Shown here: piece after piece, positions 54,094-64,000 of the stretch
Position numbering within the stretch: the first letter of the stretch is position 1
Layout of the letters: the number at the start of each line of letters is the position of its first letter
NCBI RefSeq assembly: GCF_026013415.1
Contig: NZ_JAPDOK010000003.1
Coordinates: 496,001-560,000, forward strand
Length of the DNA: 64,000 nucleotides
Origin: Sphingomonas caeni
GTDB lineage: Bacteria > Pseudomonadota > Alphaproteobacteria > Sphingomonadales > Sphingomonadaceae
Reading direction: 5' to 3'
The notes under the pieces: generated by a model
What the model was told of the DNA's origin: nothing
What the model saw: only the letters and a program-made list of their open reading frames with translations
The model's database searches: none
Made by a program: the position numbers and the translations under genes

Positions 54094-56099
54094 TGCCCAA
54101 GCTTACCGTTGACGGAATCGAAATCGAGGTCCCCGCCGGCGCCACCGTGCTCCAGGCGTGCGAGGCCGCGGGCAAGGAGATTCCGCGTTTCTGCTATCAC
54201 GAGCGGCTGTCGATCGCCGGCAATTGCCGCATGTGCCTGGTCGAGGTGAAGCCCGGGCCGCCCAAGCCGCAGGCAAGCTGCGCGCTGCCCGCCGCCGACA
54301 ATCAGGAGATCCGCACCGACAGCGCGATGGTGAAGGCCGCGCGCGAGGGCGTGATGGAGTTCCTGCTCATCAACCACCCGCTCGATTGTCCGATCTGCGA
54401 TCAGGGCGGCGAATGCGACCTGCAGGACCAGTCGATCGCGTACGGTCGCGGCCACAGCCGCTACACCGAGAACAAGCGCGCGGTGACCGAGAAATATATG
54501 GGCCCGGTCGTCAAGACCGTGATGACCCGTTGCATCCAGTGCACCCGCTGCGTGCGCTTCGCCGAGGAGGTCGCCGGGGTCGAGGAGATCGGCGCCATCT
54601 ATCGCGGCGAGGACATGCAGATCACCTCGTACCTCGAAAAGGCGGTGACCAGCGAACTCTCCGGCAATGTCGTCGATCTCTGCCCGGTCGGCGCGCTAAC
54701 CTCGAAGCCCTATGCCTTTGAGGCGCGGCCCTGGGAGCTCAAGAAGACGCTGGCGATCGACGTCTCCGACGCGGTCGGCACCAATATCCGGCTCGACAGC
54801 CGCGGCCGCCAGGTGCTGCGCGCGCTTCCGCGGATCAATGAGGACGTCAACGAGGAATGGGCGCACGACAAGACGCGCCACCATGTCGACGGACTGGTCC
54901 GCCGGCGCCTCGACCGGCCGTTCGTGCGCAAGGACGGGCGGCTCTACGAGGCGAGCTGGGACGATGCCTTCGCCGCCATCGCCAAGGCCGCGAAGGACGC
55001 CGGATCGAGCGTCGCGGCGATCGCGGGCGATCTGGTCGATTGCGAGACGATGTTCGCGGCCAAGGCGCTGGTCCGTTCGCTCGGATCGGGGCTGATCGAG
55101 AGCCGCCAGACGGGCCTTGCCTATGACGTGACCAATCTGGGTGCGGTGGCGTTCAATCCCACCATCGCCGGCGTCGAGGATGCCGATGCGATCCTGCTGA
55201 TCGGCTCGAACCTGCGCTGGGAAGCGTCGCTGATCAACACGCGCGTGCGCAAGGCGATCAAGAAGGGCGCCAAGGTCTTCGCGATCGGGCCCGAAGTCGA
55301 TCTCACCTACAAGGTCGAATGGCTCGGCAACGATCTCGGCCTGCTCGCCAAGCTGCCCGAACAGGTCGTGCAGGCGTTCGACGGGGCGAAGCAGCCGCTG
55401 GTGATCCTGGGGCCGGGCGCGCTCACCAAGGGCCATGGCGCCGCGCTCGCGCTCGCCAAGCCGATGAACCTCGTCCGTGAAGGCTGGAACGGCTTCGGCG
55501 TGATCCACCTGGCGGCGGCGCGGATGGGCGCGCTGATGCTCGGCTTCGCCCAGCGCGGCGGCATGGCTGACATCCTCGCCGCGCAGCCCAAGCTCACCTT
55601 CTTCCTTGGCGCCGACGAGGTCGATTTCCCGCGCTTCGAGGGCAGCTTCAAGGTCTATATCGGCCATCATGGCGATGCCGGCGCGCACCATGCCGACGTG
55701 GTGCTGCCGGGCGCGAGCTATGCCGAGAAGCCCGGCACCTATGTGAACCTCGAGGGCCGCGTCCAGCGCAGCGAACGCGCGGTGTTCGCCCCCGGCGATG
55801 CGCGCGAGGACTGGACGATCCTGCGCGCGCTGTCGGACAAGCTCGGCCACACGCTGCCGTTCGACCATCTCGACGAGCTGCGTGCGGCGATGGCGGCTGA
55901 CGTGCCCGCGCTGGGGCAGGAGGGGCTGGTCCGCTACGACTGGGCGCCGCCCAAGCTCAGCGCCAAGGCAGGCGGCGAGATCGCCTATCCGCTCAAGGAT
56001 TTCTACCTCACCAACGCGATCTGCCGCGCCAGCCCGACGATGCAGCGCTGCTCGGCCGAACTGATCCACGGCGAGACTTTCGCGGAGGCGGCGGAGTGA
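54093..56099 (+). CDS. nuoG: NADH-quinone oxidoreductase subunit G
   Basis: A 668-residue iron-sulfur subunit. 2Fe-2S ligands C34, C45, C48 and C63 lie in RFCYHERLSIAGNCRMCLVE and ASCALP. The His-Cys3 cluster N5 is in HPLDCPICDQGGECDLQ. 4Fe-4S N4 ligands are in RCIQCTRCVRF and VVDLCPVGAL. A molybdopterin-fold remnant follows. It overlaps the triplet upstream and a small membrane gene downstream. Confidence 0.97.
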   Translation: MPKLTVDGIEIEVPAGATVLQACEAAGKEIPRFCYHERLSIAGNCRMCLVEVKPGPPKPQASCALPAADNQEIRTDSAMVKAAREGVMEFLLINHPLDCPICDQGGECDLQDQSIAYGRGHSRYTENKRAVTEKYMGPVVKTVMTRCIQCTRCVRFAEEVAGVEEIGAIYRGEDMQITSYLEKAVTSELSGNVVDLCPVGALTSKPYAFEARPWELKKTLAIDVSDAVGTNIRLDSRGRQVLRALPRINEDVNEEWAHDKTRHHVDGLVRRRLDRPFVRKDGRLYEASWDDAFAAIAKAAKDAGSSVAAIAGDLVDCETMFAAKALVRSLGSGLIESRQTGLAYDVTNLGAVAFNPTIAGVEDADAILLIGSNLRWEASLINTRVRKAIKKGAKVFAIGPEVDLTYKVEWLGNDLGLLAKLPEQVVQAFDGAKQPLVILGPGALTKGHGAALALAKPMNLVREGWNGFGVIHLAAARMGALMLGFAQRGGMADILAAQPKLTFFLGADEVDFPRFEGSFKVYIGHHGDAGAHHADVVLPGASYAEKPGTYVNLEGRVQRSERAVFAPGDAREDWTILRALSDKLGHTLPFDHLDELRAAMAADVPALGQEGLVRYDWAPPKLSAKAGGEIAYPLKDFYLTNAICRASPTMQRCSAELIHGETFAEAAE

Positions 56100-56368
56100 G
56101 CGGGGGCTTCGATATCGTGATGCGCCGGATGCCGCAAATCATGACGGTGCTCGCCGTGGTGTATTATGTGGCGACGGTGACGGTCTCGCTGACCATGGGT
56201 GACGAGCTGAACCGCAATTTCGGCGATGCCGTGCCCCCCGAGTTCCGGCTGCGGGCGTTCATGATCATCTTCGTGCAGCCGCTTGTCAGCGCAACGATAC
56301 TGCTGTTCGGCGCCGCCTTGCTGTGGCGGATCGATCGGTGGATTGCCAATCAGGGAGCGGCCAAGTGA
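56096..56368 (+). CDS. 90-residue membrane protein inserted between nuoG and nuoH
   Basis: Starts with GTG 56096, 4 bp inside nuoG. Two hydrophobic segments ([20 protein letters not shown] and [23 protein letters not shown]) with a polar loop [19 protein letters not shown]. It ends within the nuoH start, overlapping by 4 bp. It could be an accessory membrane subunit; no known subunit is recognised. Confidence 0.75.
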   Translation: MSGGFDIVMRRMPQIMTVLAVVYYVATVTVSLTMGDELNRNFGDAVPPEFRLRAFMIIFVQPLVSATILLFGAALLWRIDRWIANQGAAK

Positions 56369-57417
56369 CCGCATTCTTCCAATCCTTCGGCTTGCCCTTC
56401 GAATGGTCATGGTTCCTCTCGACCATCATCGGCATCCTCCTCATCGCACTCCCGCTGATGCTCGCGGTCGCGATGGTCATCTATGCCGACCGCAAAATCT
56501 GGGCGGCGATGGCGCTCCGGCGCGGGCCCAACGTGGTCGGGCCCTGGGGCCTGCTCCAGAGCTTCGCCGACGGGCTCAAGGTCTTCCTCCAGGAAACGAT
56601 CATCCCGTCGAGCGCCAACAAGGGCCTGTTCCTGATGGCGCCTATCATCACCTTCACGGTCGCGCTGATCGTGTGGGCGGTGGTGCCGTTCCAGGCGGGG
56701 GTGGTGCTCGCGAACATCAATGTCGGCGTGCTCTACGTCCTCGCGGCCTCGTCGCTCGGCGTCTATGGGGTGATCATCGCGGGCTGGTCGTCCAACTCGA
56801 AATATCCCTTTTACAGCGCGCTGCGCGCCGCTGCTCAGATGGTGTCTTATGAGGTCGCGATCGGCTTCGTGCTGATCTCGGTGGTGCTCTACGCGGGCAG
56901 CTTCAACCTCACGGACATCGTCGAGGGGCAGAAGGGGCATATCTTCCACGTCGTGAACGCCTATGGCCTCAATCCCTTGCTCTTCCCGATGGCGGTGGTG
57001 TTCTTCATCTCCTCGCTCGCCGAGACCGCGCGCCCGCCCTTCGACCTGACCGAGGCCGAGTCCGAGCTCGTCGCGGGCTATCAGACCGAATATTCGTCGA
57101 TGAGCTTCGCGCTCTTCTGGCTCGGCGAATATGCCAACGTCCTGCTGATGTGCACGCTCAACGCGACGCTCTTCTGGGGCGGCTATCTCCCGCCGGTCGA
57201 CTGGGCGCCGCTCTACTGGGTCCCCGGCATCCTCTGGCTGTTCGCCAAGATCGGCTTCTTCTTCTTCCTGTTCAGCTGGGTGAAGGCGACCGTCCCGCGC
57301 TACCGCTACGACCAGCTGATGCGGCTGGGCTGGAAGATCTTCCTGCCGCTCTCGCTGATCTTCGTGTTCCTGATTTCGGGCTGGCTGATGGTCGAGCGGG
57401 TGGGGCTGACGGGATGA
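56365..57417 (+). CDS. nuoH: NADH-quinone oxidoreductase subunit H
   Basis: A 350-residue membrane subunit linking the arms at the quinone tunnel, with about eight helices. It shows [51 protein letters not shown] (in pieces) and [19 protein letters not shown]. The start is GTG 56365; upstream codons belong to the previous gene. Its stop overlaps the next inserted gene. Confidence 0.97.
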   Translation: MTAFFQSFGLPFEWSWFLSTIIGILLIALPLMLAVAMVIYADRKIWAAMALRRGPNVVGPWGLLQSFADGLKVFLQETIIPSSANKGLFLMAPIITFTVALIVWAVVPFQAGVVLANINVGVLYVLAASSLGVYGVIIAGWSSNSKYPFYSALRAAAQMVSYEVAIGFVLISVVLYAGSFNLTDIVEGQKGHIFHVVNAYGLNPLLFPMAVVFFISSLAETARPPFDLTEAESELVAGYQTEYSSMSFALFWLGEYANVLLMCTLNATLFWGGYLPPVDWAPLYWVPGILWLFAKIGFFFFLFSWVKATVPRYRYDQLMRLGWKIFLPLSLIFVFLISGWLMVERVGLTG

Positions 57418-58154
57418 TCGCCGCGCTTCTTTTGTTCGCCAGCTCAACTATGCCCCCGGACGTGACGTTCGATTGCCGGGCCGCGACTTCATTTCGAGTC
57501 TATGTGCCCGGAAACGGTTTCACGTTGGCTTACCGGATTGACGATGCCAACCTGAGGGCGAATCTGCCAGCGCTGGTTCAGCCGCGTCGTTATGCCTATG
57601 AAAAGCTCGAAGGGACGTTGTCATCGGGCATCGTCTATACTTGGAAGAATCCCGGCACGAATGCGCGGTTGCGGCTGGTAATCCGTAACTATGATGGAGC
57701 GGCAGCGAGCGCGGATTATGCCATCGAGACGGCAACTGCAGACAATCCGAATGCGTTCAGTCAGGCGCTCAGCGGAACCTGCTCGGCGACTTTCGAGCCG
57801 AGGGATGTTCCGCTCGAACTGGTTTCACTCGAAAAAGTAAGTATCGATCGCGGTACGTATGGCTGCTTTGCTCCTGATTCTGCAGGTGGCGGATTCCGCA
57901 TCGTGACGATCGAAAAGACGGACGATATTAACCTTCTTGAAGTCGGTGATATCAGGGCGGAAATCGAGGAAATCTCTGCTTTTCGACAAGGGAAGGTCAT
58001 CGTTCTCAAGCTGGTATCCGGTTCGAATGGCGGGATTGAATTCACGATGCGGCGCGTGGATTTCGGATATGACAGCGCAGAGCTGGTGCTGAACGACGGC
58101 AAGGAGGAGCTTTCCTGCTCTCGTTTGCCCGATATGCCCGCGCCAGCATCATGA
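57414..58154 (+). CDS. Exported FDC-type protein, first of the H/I triplet
   Basis: A 246-residue protein starting ATG 57414 over the nuoH stop. The hydrophobic N-terminus [13 protein letters not shown] precedes [14 protein letters not shown]. The mature part is beta-rich, with cysteines in [18 protein letters not shown] and ELSCSRLPD. Start and end match the following two proteins in plan. DNA is noticeably less G+C-rich than nuo genes. The family is unknown. Confidence 0.7.
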   Translation: MIAALLLFASSTMPPDVTFDCRAATSFRVYVPGNGFTLAYRIDDANLRANLPALVQPRRYAYEKLEGTLSSGIVYTWKNPGTNARLRLVIRNYDGAAASADYAIETATADNPNAFSQALSGTCSATFEPRDVPLELVSLEKVSIDRGTYGCFAPDSAGGGFRIVTIEKTDDINLLEVGDIRAEIEEISAFRQGKVIVLKLVSGSNGGIEFTMRRVDFGYDSAELVLNDGKEELSCSRLPDMPAPAS

Positions 58155-58570
58155 TCGCCGCCGCCCTCATCCTCGCCCTTGCAGTGCCGGAGGAGCCGAT
58201 GAAGCTCGCTTGCACGCTCGGCTTTGAGGACGGCACCACGCGTACTGCGCGCGTGGTGATCATGCTCGATGGCGGCCGCGGCGTCAGCTTCGAGGATGCG
58301 GAGAATCTACTGGGCGACGATCATGGCAGGATCAGCCCCAATCGGCGCGGCTGGTCGGTCAAGCGCGGGAAACAGGGCAGCGTCAGCACCATCCTATTGC
58401 GCTCGAAAGTGACGAAGACCGGCCATGGCGCGCAGGTCCGGCTGAGCCGCAACGAAGCCGGCCAGTATGAAGGCCGTTACTATGTCAACCAGGGCATGAT
58501 GAGCGAAACCATCGCCTATGGCGCCAGCGGGCCGATCAGCTGCGACGTGGTGGAGGGCGCGGCGGCATGA
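58151..58570 (+). CDS. Exported FDC-type protein, second of the H/I triplet
   Basis: A 139-residue protein with hydrophobic start [16 protein letters not shown]. It continues [22 protein letters not shown] and ends [13 protein letters not shown], with one cysteine near each end as in its neighbours. It overlaps both neighbours by 4 bp. No family recognised. Confidence 0.7.
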   Translation: MIAAALILALAVPEEPMKLACTLGFEDGTTRTARVVIMLDGGRGVSFEDAENLLGDDHGRISPNRRGWSVKRGKQGSVSTILLRSKVTKTGHGAQVRLSRNEAGQYEGRYYVNQGMMSETIAYGASGPISCDVVEGAAA

Positions 58571-59088
58571 TCCTCGCGCTCGCCCTCGCGCTTGGTGCGG
58601 CGATTCCGCCGCCCGACATCCTGTTCGATTGCCAGGTCGAGCAGCGCCTGCCCGAGGGCGGCGAGGCGCGGAGCCATCGTGTCGCGCTCTTCTATCCCCG
58701 TGGCGCCGCGTCCGGCGCCGGAAAGGGCGATCGGCGGCTCGACGTGGTCGATCCGGATCGGGTCCTCGATTTTCCGCGCATGTCACCGGTTTTGCTTTTC
58801 GCCGTGGGCGTGGCGAGGAATGGCGGCTATCCGCCGAGCATCCGCATCGATTTTCCGCCAAGCACGGGGCCGGGGCCGCACGGCGAAACCTGGGAACCGC
58901 TCGACGGGGGCGGGTTCTTCGACACGAAGATCGATTGGCGGAACCACACCGCGTCGGTCTCGCTGGGTCGTCGGGCGAAGCAGATCGGCTGGTCCGCCGA
59001 TGGCCCCGTCGCCAAGCGCTACGACGGCGCGTGCACGCTGCGCACCGGAAGGTCGGCATGGGCCGCATTCAAGGGTATCAATCAATGA
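58567..59088 (+). CDS. Exported FDC-type protein, third of the H/I triplet
   Basis: A 173-residue protein, [32 protein letters not shown] split into a hydrophobic start and a PPPDILFDC motif. The C-terminal end is [19 protein letters not shown] short beta-rich middle has [20 protein letters not shown]. It overlaps nuoI by 4 bp. Paralogous in plan to the two genes upstream. Confidence 0.7.
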   Translation: MILALALALGAAIPPPDILFDCQVEQRLPEGGEARSHRVALFYPRGAASGAGKGDRRLDVVDPDRVLDFPRMSPVLLFAVGVARNGGYPPSIRIDFPPSTGPGPHGETWEPLDGGGFFDTKIDWRNHTASVSLGRRAKQIGWSADGPVAKRYDGACTLRTGRSAWAAFKGINQ

Positions 59089-59570
59089 GTATCGCCCAAA
59101 CCATCCGCTCCTTCACCCTGTGGGAGTTCGTCAAGGCGCACGCGCTGACGCTGAGCTATTTCTTCAAGCCCAAGGCGACGATCAACTATCCGTACGAGAA
59201 GAACCCGATCTCGCCCCGTTTCCGCGGCGAGCATGCGCTGCGCCGCTATCCCAATGGCGAGGAGCGTTGCATCGCGTGCAAGCTGTGCGAGGCGGTGTGC
59301 CCGGCGCTGGCGATCACGATCGAGGCCGAGCCGCGCGAGGACGGCAGCCGCCGGACCACGCGCTACGACATCGACATGACCAAGTGCATCTATTGCGGCC
59401 TCTGCCAGGAGGCGTGCCCGGTGGATGCGATCGTCGAGGGCCCGAATTTCGAATTCGCCACCGAAACGCGCGAGGAATTGATCTACGACAAGTCGAAACT
59501 GCTCGCCAACGGCGATCGCTGGGAACGCGCGATCGCCGCGAACCTTGCCGCCGATGCACCGTACCGTTAA
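59085..59570 (+). CDS. nuoI: NADH-quinone oxidoreductase subunit I
   Basis: A 161-residue subunit with two 4Fe-4S clusters (N6a, N6b). Ligands are C62, C65, C68 and C72 ([13 protein letters not shown]) and C101, C104, C107 and C111 ([13 protein letters not shown]). The start is ATG 59085. A palindromic repeat separates it from nuoJ. Confidence 0.97.
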   Translation: MSIAQTIRSFTLWEFVKAHALTLSYFFKPKATINYPYEKNPISPRFRGEHALRRYPNGEERCIACKLCEAVCPALAITIEAEPREDGSRRTTRYDIDMTKCIYCGLCQEACPVDAIVEGPNFEFATETREELIYDKSKLLANGDRWERAIAANLAADAPYR

Positions 59571-59612
59571 GCGCGCCGCAACAGTGGGACACGCGATGAT
59601 TCACGCCTCGAC

Positions 59613-59694
59613 CGTCACCCCGGCGAAAGCCGGGGCCCAGGGTCACGAAGGACAGCGTTTGAGGCTCTGGGTCCCGGCTTTCGCCGGGATGACG
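59613..59694. repeat. Palindromic repeat of the GTCATCCCGGCGAAAGCCGGGA family, inside the nuo operon
   Basis: Fourth copy, with some differences in the left arm (CGTCACCCCGGCGAAAGCC). The right arm ends GGGATGACG at 59694, and the next bases GAGGGCG form the nuoJ ribosome binding site (GGAGGG, 59694-59699). The element could therefore influence nuoJ translation or message stability. Confidence 0.85.
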
Positions 59695-59705
59695 GAGGGC
59701 GTGCG

Positions 59706-60317
59706 TTGATCCAGCTTATCGCCTTCTATCTCTTCGCAGCGGTGGTGATCGCCTCCGCCACGATGACGATCCTGTCGCGCAATCCGGTGCACTCGGTGCT
59801 CTGGCTGATCCTCGCATTCTTCAACGCCGCGGGACTGATGGTGCTCGCCGGGGCCGAGTTCATCGCGATGCTGCTGGTCATCGTCTATGTCGGCGCGGTC
59901 GCGGTGCTGTTCCTGTTCGTGGTGATGATGCTCGACATCGATTTCACCGAGCTGCGCGCGGGCGTTGTCCGCTATGCCGCGGTCGGGATAGCGCTGGCGC
60001 TGGCGCTCGCCGCGGAGATCGTGTTCGCGGTCGGCGCGTGGCAGGCGGGCGGGATCGAGCTTGGCCGCCGCATCGCGCCGGTCGACGACAAGGTCCCGAA
60101 CATCGAGGCGATCGGCAACCTGCTCTACACCAAATATCTGTTCGTGTTCGAAGGCGCGGGGCTGGTGCTGCTGGTGGCGATGATCGGCGCGATCGTGCTG
60201 ACCCACCGCAACCGCAGCGACGTCCACAAGCAGAACATCAACCGCCAGATCAACCGCCGCCAGAAGGACGCGACGCGCAACATGCAGCCGAAGGTCGGGC
60301 AGGGGGTCGAGTTATGA
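59706..60317 (+). CDS. nuoJ: NADH-quinone oxidoreductase subunit J
   Basis: A 203-residue membrane subunit with five helices. It shows [44 protein letters not shown] and a basic C-terminus ([12 protein letters not shown]). The start is TTG 59706 behind GGAGGG. It overlaps nuoK by 4 bp. Confidence 0.95.
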   Translation: MIQLIAFYLFAAVVIASATMTILSRNPVHSVLWLILAFFNAAGLMVLAGAEFIAMLLVIVYVGAVAVLFLFVVMMLDIDFTELRAGVVRYAAVGIALALALAAEIVFAVGAWQAGGIELGRRIAPVDDKVPNIEAIGNLLYTKYLFVFEGAGLVLLVAMIGAIVLTHRNRSDVHKQNINRQINRRQKDATRNMQPKVGQGVEL

Positions 60318-60619
60318 TCTCCGTCACCCACTATCTCGTCGTCTCGGCGATCCTCTTCGTGCTGGGCGTCGCGGGCATCTTCATCAACCGCAAGAACCTG
60401 ATCGTCATCCTGATGGCGATCGAGCTGATCCTGCTCGCGGTGAACCTCAATCTCGTCGCCTTCTCGGCGGCGCTGCATGACCTGGTGGGGCAGATCTTCG
60501 CGATGTTCGTGCTCACCGTCGCGGCGGGCGAGGCCGCGATCGGGCTCGCCATCCTCGTCATCTATTTCCGCGGCCGCGGCACGATCTCGGTCGACGACGT
60601 CAATCGGATGAAGGGCTGA
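60314..60619 (+). CDS. nuoK: NADH-quinone oxidoreductase subunit K
   Basis: A 101-residue antiporter-like small subunit, with three helices. It shows [30 protein letters not shown] with the conserved membrane glutamates, and [21 protein letters not shown]. The start is ATG 60314. It overlaps nuoJ by 4 bp and nuoL by 1 bp. Confidence 0.96.
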   Translation: MISVTHYLVVSAILFVLGVAGIFINRKNLIVILMAIELILLAVNLNLVAFSAALHDLVGQIFAMFVLTVAAGEAAIGLAILVIYFRGRGTISVDDVNRMKG

Positions 60620-62658
60620 TGTCGGCGATCCATTATCTCGTCTTCCTGCCGCTGCTGGCGGCTGCCGTCGCGGGGCTTGCGAACAAAGGCGCAGGCAGCA
60701 CCCTGCCCAAGCTGGTGACCACGGGCGCGCTGTTCGCATCGGCAGCGCTCTCGTGGATGATCTTCCTCCACTATCTGGGTGAGGGCACCGAGCCGAGCAT
60801 CGCGCCGGTCTTCACCTGGATCGCTTCCGGCAACCTGCAGGTCGAATGGGCACTGCGCGTCGACGCGCTGACCGCGGTCATGCTGGTGGTGATCACCAGC
60901 GTCTCGTCGCTCGTCCACCTCTATAGCTGGGGCTATATGGAGGAGGATCCGGACCAGCCGCGCTTCTTCGCCTATCTGAGCCTGTTCACCTTCGCGATGC
61001 TGATGCTGGTGACCGCGAACAACCTGGTCCAGATGTTCTTCGGCTGGGAAGGCGTCGGCCTCGCCTCGTACCTGCTGATCGGCTTCTGGTTCAAGAAACC
61101 CTCGGCCAACGCCGCCGCGATCAAGGCCTTCGTGGTCAACCGCGTCGGCGATCTCGGCTTCATGCTCGGCATCTTCGGCACCTTCCTCGTCTTCGGCACC
61201 GTCGATATCCCGACGATCCTCCACGAAGCGCCCAGCATGGGCGGCTCGACCATCGGCTTCCTGGGCCAGCGCTGGGATACGATGACGATCCTGTGCCTGC
61301 TGCTGTTCCTCGGCGCGATGGGCAAGTCGGCCCAGCTGGGGCTCCACACCTGGTTGCCCGACGCGATGGAGGGCCCGACGCCCGTCTCGGCGCTGATCCA
61401 CGCCGCGACGATGGTGACCGCGGGCGTGTTCATGGTGTGCCGCCTGTCGCCGATGTTCGAGACCAGCCATGTCGCGATGGGTGTGGTGACCTTCGTCGGC
61501 GCCGCGACCTGCCTGTTCGCCGCGACCGTGGGCACCACCCAGACCGACATCAAGCGCGTGATCGCCTATTCGACTTGCTCGCAGCTCGGCTACATGTTCT
61601 TCGCCGCGGGCGTCGGCGCGTACGGCGCGGCGATGTTCCACCTCTTCACCCACGCCTTCTTCAAGGCGCTGCTGTTCCTCGGCGCCGGCAGCGTGATCCA
61701 CGCGATGCATCACGAGCAGGACATGCGCTATTATGGCGGGCTCCGTAAGGAGATCCCGGTCACCTTCTGGACGATGATGGCGGGTACGCTCGCGATAACC
61801 GGCGTCGGCATCCCCGCGGTGCTCGGCAACCCGCTCGCGATCGGCTTCGCCGGCTTCCATTCGAAGGACGCGATCATCGAATCGGCCTGGGCGGCGGGCT
61901 TCCCGAGCGCGTTCTGGATCGGGGTGATCGTCGCGCTGATCACCAGCTTCTACAGCTGGCGGCTGATCTTCCTGACCTTCTACGGCAAGCCGCGCTGGGC
62001 CGCCTCCGAGCATATCCAGCACGCGCTCCACGACCATGCGCATGGGGCTGACGATCATCACGGCCATGACCATCACGCGCCCGCGACCGGCACCGGCGGC
62101 TATCATCCGCACGAGAGCCCCTGGACGATGCTGGTGCCGCTGGTGCTGCTGACCGTCGGCGCGGTCGCTTCGGGCTTCGTCTTCCACGGCTTCTTCATCG
62201 AGCCCGAGGCAGGCGAGCATTTCTGGCGCGGCTCGGTCGCGTTCAACGAGCATCTGATGCACGCAATGCATGAGGTGCCGCTGTGGGTGAAGCTGAGCGC
62301 GACCTTCGCGATGCTCGGCGGGCTCGCGATCGGATGGCTGGCCTATATCCGCTTCCCGGCCTTCCCTGCTGCGTTCGCCAGCGCCTTCCGCCCGCTCTAC
62401 CTCTTCCTGCTCAACAAATGGTATTTCGACGAGATCTACCATTTCCTGTTCGTGAAGCCCGCCTTCGCGATCGGCCGCCTGCTGTGGAAGGCGGGCGACG
62501 AGGGGACGATCGACCGTTTCGGGCCCAACGGCTTCGCCAGGCTGGTCGCGCTCGGCAGCGCCGGGGCGGTCCGCCTGCAATCGGGATATCTCTACGCCTA
62601 TGCCTTCGTCATGCTGATCGGCCTCACCGCCGCGATCACCTGGTTCATGGTGGGCTGA
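60619..62658 (+). CDS. nuoL: NADH-quinone oxidoreductase subunit L
   Basis: A 679-residue antiporter-like proton channel subunit. It shows [44 protein letters not shown], and the discontinuous helices and lateral-helix end. A His/Asp-rich loop (residues about 465-500, encoded at 62011-62115) precedes the last helices. It overlaps nuoK and is 4 bp from nuoM. Confidence 0.97.
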   Translation: MSAIHYLVFLPLLAAAVAGLANKGAGSTLPKLVTTGALFASAALSWMIFLHYLGEGTEPSIAPVFTWIASGNLQVEWALRVDALTAVMLVVITSVSSLVHLYSWGYMEEDPDQPRFFAYLSLFTFAMLMLVTANNLVQMFFGWEGVGLASYLLIGFWFKKPSANAAAIKAFVVNRVGDLGFMLGIFGTFLVFGTVDIPTILHEAPSMGGSTIGFLGQRWDTMTILCLLLFLGAMGKSAQLGLHTWLPDAMEGPTPVSALIHAATMVTAGVFMVCRLSPMFETSHVAMGVVTFVGAATCLFAATVGTTQTDIKRVIAYSTCSQLGYMFFAAGVGAYGAAMFHLFTHAFFKALLFLGAGSVIHAMHHEQDMRYYGGLRKEIPVTFWTMMAGTLAITGVGIPAVLGNPLAIGFAGFHSKDAIIESAWAAGFPSAFWIGVIVALITSFYSWRLIFLTFYGKPRWAASEHIQHALHDHAHGADDHHGHDHHAPATGTGGYHPHESPWTMLVPLVLLTVGAVASGFVFHGFFIEPEAGEHFWRGSVAFNEHLMHAMHEVPLWVKLSATFAMLGGLAIGWLAYIRFPAFPAAFASAFRPLYLFLLNKWYFDEIYHFLFVKPAFAIGRLLWKAGDEGTIDRFGPNGFARLVALGSAGAVRLQSGYLYAYAFVMLIGLTAAITWFMVG

Positions 62659-62662
62659 GGCA

Positions 62663-64000
62663 ATGGAGCATTTTCCCATCCTGTCGATCATGCTCGCGGT
62701 TCCGGCCGTTGCGGCGATCCTGTGCCTCTACACGAACGCCGCGACCGCGCGCTGGATCGCGCTGATCGCGACTTTGGTCGATTTCGCGCTCGGCTGCTGG
62801 CTGTGGGCGAGCTTCGATCTCGGCCCGCACGCCGCGCAGTGGCAGTTTGTCGAGTTCCAGCCGGTGTTCGGGCGCTTTGCATACGCCCTCGGGATCGACG
62901 GTTTCGCGCTGATGCTGATCATGCTCAGCGTCTTCCTGATGCCGATCTGCATCCTCGCCAGCTGGGAAGCGATCGAGAAGCGCGTGCCCGAGTATATGGC
63001 CGCCTTCCTCGTCACCGAGGTGCTGATGATCGGCACCTTCGCGGCGCAGGACCTGCTGCTCTTCTACGTCTTCTTCGAGGCCGGCTTGATCCCGATGTAC
63101 CTGATCATCGGCATCTGGGGCGGCGCGAACCGCATCTACGCGTCGTACAAATTCTTCCTCTACACGCTGCTCGGCTCGGTCGTGATGCTGATCGCGATGC
63201 TCTACATGATCGGGGTCGCGGGCACCTCGGACATCCCGAAGCTGATGGCGTACGACTTCGATCCGCATGTGCAGACCTGGCTTTGGCTCGCCTTCTTCGC
63301 GAGCTTCGCGGTCAAGATGCCGATGTGGCCGGTCCACACCTGGCTTCCCGACGCGCACGTGCAGGCGCCCACCGCGGGTTCGGTGATCCTGGCGGGCGTG
63401 CTGCTGAAGCTCGGCGGCTACGGCTTCCTGCGCTTCTCGCTGCCGATGTTCCCGGAGGCCTCGGCGCAGCTCGTCTGGCTCATCTTCGGGCTCAGCGCCG
63501 TCGCGGTGATTTACACCTCGCTGGTCGCGCTGGTGCAGTCGGACATGAAGAAGCTGATCGCCTATTCCTCGGTCGCCCATATGGCGATCGTGACGGGCGG
63601 GCTGTTCGCGTTCAACCAGCAGGGGATCGAGGGCGGCATGATGGTCATGCTCGGCCACGGCCTCGTCTCGGGCGCGCTCTTCCTGTGCGTCGGCGTGATC
63701 TATGACCGGCTCCACACCCGCGAGATCGACCGATACGGTGGCCTCGCGATCAACATGCCGCGCTACGCCGCCCTGTTCATGCTCTTCACCATGGCCTCGG
63801 TCGGGCTGCCCGGCACGAGCAACTTCGTCGGCGAGTTCCTGGGCCTTGCGGGGATGTACAAGGTCTCGACCACGATGACCTTGCTGTGCACCACCGGCAT
63901 CATCCTCGGCGCCGCATACATGCTCTACCTCTATCGCCGCGTCGTGTTCGGTGATCTCACCAAGGACGACGTCAAGGCGATGCCGGACCTGAGCTTGCGC
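62663..64000 (+). CDS. nuoM: NADH-quinone oxidoreductase subunit M, 3' end outside the window
   Basis: Begins ATG 62663, [20 protein letters not shown]; 446 codons are in the window and the frame is open at the right edge. It shows [43 protein letters not shown] (in pieces), [14 protein letters not shown] and [15 protein letters not shown]. The antiporter-like proton channel subunit. nuoN would be expected beyond. Confidence 0.96.
   Translation, partial: MEHFPILSIMLAVPAVAAILCLYTNAATARWIALIATLVDFALGCWLWASFDLGPHAAQWQFVEFQPVFGRFAYALGIDGFALMLIMLSVFLMPICILASWEAIEKRVPEYMAAFLVTEVLMIGTFAAQDLLLFYVFFEAGLIPMYLIIGIWGGANRIYASYKFFLYTLLGSVVMLIAMLYMIGVAGTSDIPKLMAYDFDPHVQTWLWLAFFASFAVKMPMWPVHTWLPDAHVQAPTAGSVILAGVLLKLGGYGFLRFSLPMFPEASAQLVWLIFGLSAVAVIYTSLVALVQSDMKKLIAYSSVAHMAIVTGGLFAFNQQGIEGGMMVMLGHGLVSGALFLCVGVIYDRLHTREIDRYGGLAINMPRYAALFMLFTMASVGLPGTSNFVGEFLGLAGMYKVSTTMTLLCTTGIILGAAYMLYLYRRVVFGDLTKDDVKAMPDLSLR

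Noticed and set aside
60562..62691. Very long open frame antisense to nuoL (about 700 codons).
   Set aside because: It mirrors the strong G/C-ending codon bias of nuoL, is rich in Arg/His/Asp/Glu without domains, and covers a certain gene on the other strand.

Overview
The window looks like a chromosomal segment of a sphingomonad-type alphaproteobacterium. The reasons are the very high G+C, families of palindromic extragenic repeats, an EIVVTGSRI TonB-box-like peptide, a zapA / 6S RNA / 5-formyl-THF cyclo-ligase neighbourhood, a tkt-gap-pgk-fba order, and an alphaproteobacterial type nuo operon interrupted by extra genes. Species assignment is inference; no database was searched.

Region 1 (1-16.7 kb) is a CoA-thioester catabolic island. 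It starts with a two-domain TetR regulator reading off the left edge. A rightward operon follows: ACAD10/11-type acyl-CoA dehydrogenase, zinc alcohol dehydrogenase, APH-like small-molecule kinase and two short-chain dehydrogenases. A leftward operon holds a beta-lactamase-fold hydrolase, a FadJ-like bifunctional protein, a pair of acyl-CoA dehydrogenases that look like the two halves of a heterotetramer, TesB and a dienelactone hydrolase. A rightward acyl-CoA ligase ends the island. Perfect or near-perfect inverted repeats sit between many of these genes.

Region 2 (16.7-25.6 kb) is mixed: a ParDE toxin-antitoxin pair; a leftward PLC-like / glycerol kinase / GH26 / SIMPL lipoprotein group; an AI-2E family permease; tRNA-Asp; a PRC-barrel protein; and the 5-FCL / 6S RNA / ZapA / ZauP-like cell-division cluster.

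Region 3 (25.6-33.2 kb) is central carbon metabolism: tkt, gap, a MOSC protein and pgk in one coupled operon, then class I fructose-bisphosphate aldolase. Between pgk and an SPFH protein lies about 790 bp without a convincing gene. It holds two unusual tRNA-like elements, one whose anticodon loop is replaced by a GNRA tetraloop and one Tyr-like and possibly permuted.

Region 4 (33.2-45.2 kb) is envelope and miscellaneous: small exported proteins, an O-methyltransferase, an ArsR/AHSA1 pair with a palindromic control region, ThiE, an L,D-transpeptidase plus an M23 protein, EF-P, an inositol monophosphatase-family enzyme, a GT39-like membrane protein, two YbjN-like proteins flanking a propeller lipoprotein, and a pair of small exported paralogues.

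Region 5 (45.2-64.0 kb, open at the right edge) is the complex I operon, nuoA to nuoM. Thirteen extra genes are inserted between B/C, D/E, E/F, F/G, G/H and H/I, nearly all translationally coupled to their neighbours by 1-4 bp overlaps. Ten have a secretion signal or membrane segment-like N-terminus or are membrane proteins outright. They fall into families: a two-gene NTF2-like-looking exported set around a SnoaL protein, three tiny membrane proteins, a tandem triplet with two cysteine-bearing repeats each, and a second tandem triplet with an FDC-type N-terminus. A Fur-box-like dyad precedes nuoA. This interleaved gene set and the tRNA-like RNAs are the two best candidates for undescribed biology.
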